Origin: Hyparrhenia diplandra
Taxonomy: Eukaryota > Streptophyta > Magnoliopsida > Poales > Poaceae
NCBI GenBank assembly: GCA_015847255.1
Contig: JADLZK010001932.1
Span: 248,001 to 312,000, forward strand
DNA: 64,000 bases
Reading direction: 5' to 3'
Part shown: positions 57,391-64,000 of the stretch, one piece after another
How positions within the stretch are numbered: the stretch's first letter is position 1
Layout: each line of letters begins with the position of its first letter
Made by a program: the position numbers and the translations under genes
Notes under the pieces: model-generated
What the model was told of the DNA's origin: nothing
Database searches by the model: none
What the model saw: only the letters and a program-made list of their open reading frames with translations

Positions 57391-57397
57391 TATAAAA
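57391..57397 (+). promoter_or_regulatory. TATA box of the TIR-domain gene
   Basis: TATAAAA in CCGCTATAAAACTCATC, with A/C-rich sequence after it; about 185 bp upstream of the proposed start codon. Only about 290 bp separate it from the right end of the MULE-like element, whose insertion may have displaced upstream control DNA. Confidence 0.6.
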
Positions 57398-57575
57398 CTC
57401 ATCCGTCATCCCCCAGCATTTTATCACTATCACCCTGATCGTGCAATGTTCCCTGGTCGCTGGTCAATTCAGCTTCATTCATCGGTCAAACTGCAAACAG
57501 CATATATACACGTACAGGCTGTTTCTAGCGGCCTCGAAGTTTGCCGGTGCCACTTATCAAATGCACATTCCTTCA

Positions 57576-58516
57576 ATGACGTTCGGGCTGGTGCGCAGAT
57601 CCGTGATGCGCGGGTCGGCGCGCCTCAACGCGTCGGGCGGAGGCCGCAAACAACCGCCACCGGGAACAGCGTCTCGTCGCCGGGCGGATCTGGCGGCGGG
57701 TGAAGTCGTCCGCCGGCGGGGGAGGACGTGTCCGGCTGCGCGAGAGCGCCGCCGCAGTACGACGTGTTCATCAACCACCGCGGGGTGGACACCCGCACAC
57801 GGTGGCGGCGCCTGCTGCACGACCGGCTGCATCAGCTCAGCGGCGGCCGGGTCCGCACGTTCCTGGACAGCATGTCCTTGCGTCCGGGAGATAGGCTGGT
57901 GGACGGCATCAACCAGGGCATGAGCCAGTGCAAGGTGGCCGTGGCCATCTTCTCCAGCGCTACCTCGACTCCGAGTTCTGCCTCCACGAGCTCGCCCGCG
58001 CTGGTGGAGGCGCGCAAAGGTCATCGTCCCCATCTTCTACGGCATCAATCCCTCCGCGCTGATCCTGCCGCAGGCCGCCGCCGACACCCACGCCGCCACA
58101 TGACGTCGAGCGCTTCAGGGTGGCGCTCCACGAGGCCAGGCACACCGTCGGCCTCGCCTACGACCCAGCTACAGGGTACGTATGATCGCGTCCTTTCCTT
58201 GTACGCGCCATTGAAATTCTCAGTTTGCTCTGAGCACTGCCGGGCATTGTTATGCACGCATGCAATAATACAATCAGCATATATACTTGTGCAACACATA
58301 GGCAGGAAAAATTGAAAGGGATTTGTGAGGCCACAGAAATATGCCAATATATCGATGCAAATATCCTATGTAAATAAAAAGTGTTGATTCTTAAAATGGT
58401 TTTTGTTATTAATAATGGTGACCTCTTCGATCTGATGCAGTGATTTGGCCGAGTTGGTGTCAGCGGCAGCGAACGCGGTGATGCAGAGGATTGAACAAAT
58501 TGAGAGCATGCGATGA
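57576..58516 (+). pseudogene. TIR-domain gene, two exons, frameshifted
   Basis: Exon 1 (57576-58175): a probable start reading MTFGLVRRSVMRG, a Gly/Pro-rich stretch with an in-frame TGA (57701), then the TIR domain, QYDVFINHRGVDTRTRW, LHDRLHQLSGGRVRTFLD, MSLRPGDRLVDGIN and CKVAVAIFS. Frame changes give RYLDSEFCLHELA, LVEARK, KVIVPIFYGINPSAL and DVERFRVALHEARHTVGLAYD. Intron 58176-58440 (GTACGT...GATGCAG). Exon 2 (58441-58516) reads DLAELVSAAANAVMQRI and ends EQIESMR stop; phases join exactly. TIR domains are NAD-cleaving immune signalling modules; grasses lack TIR-NB-LRR genes and keep only a few TIR-only ones (family knowledge). The catalytic Glu region (SEFCLHEL) is present. Four or more small indels break it, unless they are sequence errors. 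Confidence 0.85.
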
Positions 58517-58673
58517 TGATCGTTTCCACTTTAATTTCCATGCTGTGATTTCGAAGATGCAGTTTTAACAAAATGGCAAGCACATCTATCTGTAAACGCA
58601 CAACATAGACATGCAATGTATAAACAGAGATGTTTTTTAACAGAAATCTTCTATACGTCGTCTCACTTTTCAT

Positions 58674-58953
58674 AGTCTCAATGGTGAGTTTCATTACGTT
58701 ATTTCCAAGACTACCATGTCATATAAAATGAAATGAAATTTAGATGAAACTCCTATTCTCAATGAAGAGTTTTATTCTGTGATTTCATATGCATTTAATT
58801 TCATGACTCAGAGAAAGTTGGTACCAAGAGAGTTTCGCCAAGATGAAATTTTTCCCTTCTTTTTCCTCAGCGTTGCATTGTAAAAGTGGATTTTTGCTGA
58901 TGTGGCGCCCTATTTAATGTGCATGAAACGCCTATGAAGCCAATATTGAGACT
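58674..58953. mobile_element. MITE with AGTCTCAAT ends
   Basis: Left AGTCTCAATGGTGAGTTTCAT; right inverted AGTCTCAATATTGGCTTCAT. The interior has ATGAAACTC repeats in both orientations. No target duplication could be fixed. 280 bp, 160 bp downstream of the TIR gene stop. Confidence 0.65.
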
Positions 58954-59245
58954 GACCTGAGATGTCTTTGTCTCTCCTCGATCCAATTTTTTTTTCTCGC
59001 TCTGATCTCTAGGTTATGCATGTGTCGGTGTGCACGCGCGTGTGCACCTCCGTATGATTCATGACGTTGCTCTATTTCCTTTATGGATGCATCTGGGAAT
59101 TTTTTTTCGTGCATGAACTACTGGGAATTCAAAAAGTAGTATATTAGGTTTCACACTTTAGATTCTTTGCCACGCAAATGCATGTACCAGATACTCTACG
59201 CGTGTATATGTATGACATAAACTACACTACGACTATATAAAGGGA

Positions 59246-59461
59246 CACTACACTACATAAAGTAGCTTTGTGCTAACCACCTCGTTTAATCAAGCGGTTA
59301 ACCGTGTCGGTTTTGCTAAGGCGTCCGCCTCGGTTAACCTATTAACCGAGGCGGTTGCTTGTCCTGCGGCTTGGCCTCGTTTGCCGAGGGGGCTAGGCAT
59401 GTCCGCCACGAAAAAAAAAAAAAAAAGCCAAACGCCTCCCAAAAGATTTGATATAGTAGTG
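59246..59461. mobile_element. Small CACTA-like element
   Basis: CACTACACTACATAAAG at the left and inverted CACTACTATATCAAA at the right. The interior has GCCTCGGTTAACC / GGTTAACCGAGGC subterminal-type repeats and an A17 run. No 3-bp duplication is evident (GGA or CTA against TCA). Confidence 0.5.
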
Positions 59462-59561
59462 TCACTACGGTTGTGGATAAAGACCGACAGTGTTTTGTGC
59501 TCTAGATATAAAGTATCATTTAATTTCTGTTAAGCATTATTTTTTCATCAGCAACTCATTT

Positions 59562-61255
59562 AATGTGGAATGCAAAAAAGGGCTTTGTCATGGTGACCCC
59601 CTCTCACCGTACCTCTTCATTATTGTTGCTGATGTGTTTCAGCAGTTGCTTTGCGACGCCTCGTCCAATGGTACCTTCGAGCATCCCATTCCTCCTTCTG
59701 CTCCCTGCCCTGTTCTTTAGTACGCCAACAGTACCCTAATCATCCTTAATGCGACGATACCCACATCATCCTTAAAGCCAGTGAGTCCCAGCTTCTTGCT
59801 CTCAAAAGAAACACTTCTTCTCTTCTCCAATGCCACTGGACTCCATATTAACTTTGAAAAAAGTACCTTCCTCCCTATCTGCCTTGACCCTGATACTTGC
59901 CCACTTAGCTAATATCTTTCAATGCCCGGTGTCTTCCTTCCCCCAACCCTATCTCGACCTTCCCCTCTCTACCTCGAAAATGAGAGTTTGGATTTCCATC
60001 CTTACATTGCAAGTTCGATAAATATCTAGCCGGCAAGGGCATCTACTTAATGAAATGGGGCATGCCACCCTAGTGGTCTCTGTCCCTTTCCTCCCAAGCT
60101 GTTTACCCTATGTCCTCAGTGCTTCTCTTTCAATCGACGGTGGATAGTTTAGTTGCTCAGCAGTGGGCCTTCCTATGGGCCGGAGAGAACAAATGTAAAG
60201 GTGGGCAATGCAAGCTTGGGTGGACGTCACGTTGCCTAAAAACAAAGGTGGCTTTGGCATCCTGGATATGGAAAAGAAAAATATGGACCGATAAAATTTC
60301 TTTATAAATTTCATTGTGCTCCAACCATACCTGGAACGATTGGCTCCGAACAAATATGGATGGCAAGACAACTTTTTATTTTTGGTGATTCAACGGCCGA
60401 CACCTCCCTACTTTGGAAAGACATTGTGAGTGAGCTTCCTTCTTCCGAAATGAAACTAAAGCTATCGTTGGCAGCGGCAACATGATGGCATTCTGGCTTG
60501 ATCTTTGGTTTGGATCCGAGACCCTGGCTGACGCTTTCCTAGCTCTTTTTTCTCATTCAAAGTGGCCCAACATCACGGTCTCTCAGGTACTGTCGCCGCC
60601 GAATCTTCAGCTCCAACTTCAACCTAGGCTTACTCATGTTGCCTCTCGTTGGCTTCTATCACTCTTTCCCGAGACGTTCCGAAGCCGGGATCTCTAGGTC
60701 GTCTGGTCGAATCCCAACGTCCAAAGACCACTATCTCCAATCTTTCAACTCCATAGATGATGATGCTTTTTTTCCCTGCGATCTGGTTTGCTCCTAAGAA
60801 ATGCATGTTTTTTTTTCTCTAGTTGCTCCATCGACGGCGCTGAGCTCTAACACTCGTCTCAAATACTGCAATATGCGCACGGGATGGGCAATGCTCGTTT
60901 TGTATTGAGGATGACGATTGTGGTCACCTTTTGATTATCGTCGACGGAGCTCAAGCTTTTGGACCTACATCAACTGCAACCTCACTCACCTTGTTGATAG
61001 CAGCAATGTCGAATCCCTCTAGACCGTTAACCCCCTGTAGGAACGTGACGCTAGAGTCTGAAGCACTATCCTAATTTGTATTTTGTGGAATACCTGGAGG
61101 TGCCGCAATGCGAAGGTCTTCAGACATGAAGATGAAGCCAACATCATGATCGCCCGCAGATGTCGCGATGATCTCCCACTGTGGTCCAACAGATGTAGTA
61201 AAGAAGTTGGTAAAAACAAAATCCTTCAGTGGTCTAGGCGATCTATGTAAATTAG
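59562..61255 (+). pseudogene. LINE ORF2, C-terminal part
   Basis: It begins with reverse transcriptase palm sequence GLCHGDPLSPYLFIIVADVF (59584-59645), the LINE counterpart of RQGDPLSPYLF. The catalytic YADD box has decayed to YANS (about 59720). Then FEKSTFLPI-like and AFLWAGENKCKGGQCKLGW (about 60168-60225), the zf-RVT region. The end reads RRCRDDLPLWSNRCSKEV and stops at about 61250, the usual ORF2 C-terminus. The N-terminal endonuclease and early RT motifs are missing because of 5' truncation. Several frameshifts and stops. Confidence 0.9.
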
Positions 61256-61420
61256 CCTAGCATTTCCTTTTGTGTTGTTTTTTTTGTGTCTTTTTCATTC
61301 TCTCTCCTCTCCTCTTCTGCCTCTATGGCTTGTAACTACCGGTGTAAATGTGTATTTCTTTTAAATGAAATAAAAGTTCAAGCAACCTTCTAGGTTGCCG
61401 TAGTTTCCCTAATTAAAAAA
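59562..61420 (+). mobile_element. L1-type LINE, 5'-truncated, 12-bp TSD and poly(A)
   Basis: AGCAACTCATTT occurs at 59550-59561 and again at 61421-61432, exactly flanking the element. It starts inside the reverse transcriptase and ends with an A/T-rich 3' UTR and AATTAAAAAAA. 5' truncation, poly(A) and a long TSD are the signature of target-primed reverse transcription. Confidence 0.95.
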
Positions 61421-61901
61421 AGCAACTCATTTGATTCTCACTAATTTAACCCGCGCATTCGCATCCACTTGTCTCCTAGATCTTTTCATGACTCCCTTCA
61501 CATCTCCCTTTCTCTCTAGCTAGCACTGCTCGATGGTAAAGAATCGAAGGGCACGATGGCCATTGTGGCACACATCATGGAATAGAGCATAGGCGCACAG
61601 TGATGGCAAGCTCATTTCTGCAAGCAGGCCTGGTAGCCTAGGGCAGTGCGCCAAAGCCCAGCCACGCTCGGCTCGGGGGTTTGAACACTCGGCTGTAAAA
61701 TGAATGGTTTCGTGATACAAGGCTGAAAAAATGGACTCAGTCATAGTTGAGTATTATAATGTAAGCTTTCCTGTTGAGTCAAGTTGAAAAGTTTTCTTTT
61801 AGGTAAACTGGAGGGGTTTGAAGCCTCTACAATGATTTATTAATGAAAGAAAGAAAATTTGTTCTGAGAAGAAATACAACGAGATGGGTGAGCGATTAAG
61901 G

Positions 61902-61928
61902 AAAAAAAAAAAAAAAAAAAAAAAAAAA
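61902..61928 (+). repeat. A27 homopolymer
   Basis: It follows a stretch (61790-61900) that could be a degenerate retroposon 3' end, but no element body is recognised. Confidence 0.9.
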
Positions 61929-62099
61929 CTTAAGAAGAACAACAGTGCCAGCAAAGTCAAGTTGAATCGTGAATGGTATTGATAGTTGATATAGATAATT
62001 AAATGAATATAGGGGTAGTGGAGACCGTTGAATTCACTCAGTCAACGCATAGTCCAAGTTCATGGGTCCAACTTATCAGCATCATGTATCATTTTATGA

Positions 62100-62260
62100 A
62101 AAAAGTGTCACACAACAAGACGGATGAAGTAAGGGGGCAGTGTCGTGCCCACAACAACTTGTATGTGAGGAAGACAAATCTGAATTCGTGTTAAACTCTG
62201 AACTGTTTACAAAGGGACCTCTTCTTCCTTTCGCAACAAGCTAAGTTATAGAACATTCTG
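62100..62260. repeat. Old duplicate of 31795-32000
   Basis: See the matching blocks listed for 31795-32000. Both copies are in the same orientation, about 30 kb apart. Confidence 0.65.
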
Positions 62261-62475
62261 GAGTGGATCAGAAATTTTACCCCAACCACACTTACATCGA
62301 CGGACGTAGTAGAGATTTAGTGGCTTGTTCTTCACTATCTGGAGCACTCTGTTTTTAATCCTTTTTTTGAGGGAAACTACTGCAACACCGGGGTTGCCTG
62401 AACTTTATGGCACCTGATACGTTGCCTAGTTACAAGCCCAAAGGCAGAAAGGGAAGAGAAGGAAAAAGTGAAAGG

Positions 62476-62620
62476 CAGTAAAAACTAAAAGCTAGCCTAG
62501 TTGTTATTAGATACGTACGTTCAAAGGTACGGTTCACTATCTAGCCTAGTTGTTATTAGATAGATACGGTTCAAAAGAGAAAGACAGTAAAAACTAAAAG
62601 CTAGCCTAGTTGTTACATTA
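62476..62620 (+). repeat. Partial tandem repeat, 109-bp period
   Basis: CAGTAAAAACTAAAAGCTAG starts at 62476 and 62585. The sub-block TAGCCTAGTTGTTATTAGATA is repeated in between (62495 and 62539), and GATACGGTTCA words recur at 62571 and 62671. Confidence 0.88.
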
Positions 62621-62743
62621 CCAAAGATTGTACATTTATGGTGTGGATTTGGGCACGAATGACCTTCCAAGATACGGTTCACTATCTAGAAAATGCATGA
62701 CTTCTTACTATGTTGTTATTAGAAAAAAAAAAGGCTAATGAAA

Positions 62744-62982
62744 TACTCCCTCCGTTCCAAATTATAATTTGTTTGACTTTTTGAACTCTAAGTTTGACCA
62801 CTCGTTTTATTCAAAAAATTTGTGCAAACATAGTCAAATTTAAGTTATTCTTAAGGACCTTTGGTTAATAAAGCATGCCACAACAAAAGTTATGATATTT
62901 TGAACAAATTTTTGAATAGGACGAGTAGTCAAACTTAGGTTTGAAAAAGTCAAACGAACTACGATTTAAAACGGATTTAATA
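62744..62982. mobile_element. Stowaway-like MITE, about 239 bp
   Basis: Starts TACTCCCTCCGTTCCAAATT and runs to inverted matching sequence (AAAAAGTCAAACGAACTACG, then ACGGA). Interior arms TTTGACTTTTTGAAC and GTTTGAAAAAGTCAAAC pair, so it can fold as a hairpin. The right terminus has decayed and lacks the GGAGGGAGTA end. Confidence 0.8.
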
Positions 62983-63510
62983 GTTTTTTTTTCATAAGTA
63001 CGCACAAGTGTGTATGTATTACAAGAAAGAGGTTTATGATACAAGAATGCCGTGACCGGCAGCACAAAAAAGCTTATGGGCTACATCTTGGTAATGGGCT
63101 AAAATAGTTTTCTAGAAAGGGCTAAAATACAAAATTTAAACGTGTTGTCTTTGCCGGCCGGTAGCGTCTCCTTCCGGTTCGTAAGTCAATGACATGTACT
63201 GGCAGTAGTACTAGGTTGTGTAATAATAGGGTAGTCAACGACCGAGGCGCGCCGCCGGCGTCGCTGCACGCAACGTGCGATTTCGTATGGTTGTCACGCT
63301 GTTCATTGTTCAACCGGCCGGCGGCGATCATGCATGCATATGTGTCGTCGAACGCACGGCACGTGTCGTAGTCCGATCCTCTGTTCTGTCCAGCCTCGAA
63401 TCAGCTACCTTTACACAGCCGCCTAGTAAAGTTGCGCATATATACACGTGCTACTAAGTCCAAATCTCTCACTTTTTTTAAATCGTGACAAGTTTCAGCA
63501 AAAGTTGTGT
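62983..63510. other. Non-coding stretch
   Basis: No gene is recognised. It includes a GC-rich patch at 63235-63330 (GGCGCGCCGCCGGCG) and a TATATACACGTG word at 63439. Confidence 0.4.
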
Positions 63511-63800
63511 TCAAATGTCTCAAATTTGAAATTCAAATTTCGTAAACGACCTCGGACAGAAAAAAAACTTCCTAAATGAAATGTAGATCTCGAAAAGTTA
63601 TGAAACTTTGTAGTTGACCACTTTTTAGTTCAAAATAATCTAGTCATGCAAAAATTGTGTTCAAATGTCTCAAATTTAAAATTCAAATTTTATAAACGAC
63701 CTCGGACGGAAAAACTTCCTAAATATGAAATTTAGATCTCGAAAAGTTATGAAACTTTGTAGTTGACCACTTTTTAGTTCGAATCCGTTTAGGGCCTCAA
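63511..63800. repeat. CACTA-type internal tandem repeats, 150-bp period
   Basis: TTCAAATGTCTCAAATTT starts at 63511 and 63661. Each unit contains GATCTCGAAAAGTTATGAAA and CTTTGTAGTTGACCACTTTT. The same words fill the CACTA elements at 27624-29074 and 29737-30396, so a further CACTA element probably extends past the right edge. Confidence 0.8.
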
Positions 63801-63867
63801 ATAGTCAATTTACACTCGGATTTGCATAATATATGAGGACGCGGAATCGGATAAGAATACATACAAG

Positions 63868-63935
63868 TGTCTAGCGCAGAGGAGGGGAAGCTTACTCGCA
63901 AGCTCGAGGTCGCGGGTTTGAATCTTGGCGGCCGC
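63868..63935 (+). other. tRNA-like (SINE-like) segment
   Basis: TAGCGCAGAGG (63872-63882) resembles a tRNA A box and GGTTTGAATC, in GCGGGTTTGAATC (63912-63924), a B box, at tRNA spacing. The acceptor and anticodon arms do not fold properly, so it is not a functional tRNA. It follows CACTA-type repeats directly. Confidence 0.5.
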
Positions 63936-64000
63936 AATATTTGCAAAAAACCTGAAAAAATCATCATGTGTAGGGGATGTGGGTGGCTGGCCGGTGGGTC

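Larger units (their letters stand above)
61433..62743. other. Non-coding stretch with simple repeats
   Basis: No gene is recognised. The 74-residue minus frame 61744-61520 has no known domain. Contents: an A27 run at 61902-61928, the old duplicate of 31795-32000 at 62100-62260, and a tandem repeat at 62476-62620. Confidence 0.5.

Noticed and set aside
57107..57395. Frames on both strands upstream of the TIR gene as an extra exon
   Set aside because: They overlap the presumed promoter and TATA box and show no domain.
63868..63935. A functional tRNA gene
   Set aside because: A and B box-like words are present, but the acceptor and anticodon stems do not pair convincingly. Kept only as a tRNA-like segment.

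Overview
This is nuclear DNA of a grass (Poaceae). The evidence is the repeat content: CACTA elements whose ends carry ACTCGGCAAAG-type subterminal motifs, Ty1-copia and Ty3-gypsy LTR retrotransposons of plant type, L1-type LINEs, a Stowaway-like CTCCCTCC MITE, a RICESLEEPER-type hAT transposase and monocot-style F-box/FBA genes. The genus cannot be fixed from the sequence. No intact host protein gene is visible. What remains of host genes is broken: two F-box genes, a TIR-domain gene, and an unrecognised gene with VKQEP and Ser-rich stretches. Most of the window is nested transposable elements.

Layout. 1-3235: the 3'-broken start of an F-box gene, cut by a Ty1-copia element that has lost reverse transcriptase and its 3' LTR. 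3236-11503: AT-rich non-coding DNA, block A of a diverged duplication (A1 5565-7085, A2 7868-9310) and a minus-strand F-box/FBA pseudogene (9534-10820). 11504-19367: a minus-strand gypsy element with two about 1.67-kb LTRs, a gag remnant and no pol. 19368-27600: block B, the second copy of the duplication. It carries the unrecognised minus-strand gene and is split at 22628/26390 by a 3.76-kb minus-strand gypsy deletion derivative with a perfect 5-bp target-site duplication (ATGTG). 27624-30396: two CACTA elements.

30397-52265: sparse single-copy DNA, then three tandem copies of an about 1.8-1.9-kb composite unit made of old LINE and gypsy pieces. Copy 1 carries a 355-bp CACTACAAG insertion. 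Copy 2 is split by a 13.8-kb minus-strand gypsy element (36549-50315, TSD GGATG) encoding gag, protease, reverse transcriptase and integrase. That element is itself interrupted by a plus-strand non-coding LTR element (38644-44171), whose left end and the host RNase H region were lost together.

52649-57103: the most unusual structure. It has about 110-bp terminal inverted repeats and a 9-bp near-perfect target duplication, as Mutator-like elements do, but encloses a decayed hAT transposase instead of a MURA gene. 57113-58516: a two-exon TIR-domain gene with a TATA box, broken by several small indels. 58674-64000: a MITE, a small CACTA-like element, a 5'-truncated LINE with a 12-bp TSD and poly(A), a Stowaway MITE, and at the right edge CACTA-type internal repeats followed by a tRNA-like segment.

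The genes do not form a pathway. The biology here is turnover: F-box and TIR genes being lost, and a local duplication history that can be read because later insertions left empty sites in sister copies. Many differences between repeat copies are one- or two-base indels in G/C runs, so some frameshifts may be consensus errors rather than true decay.
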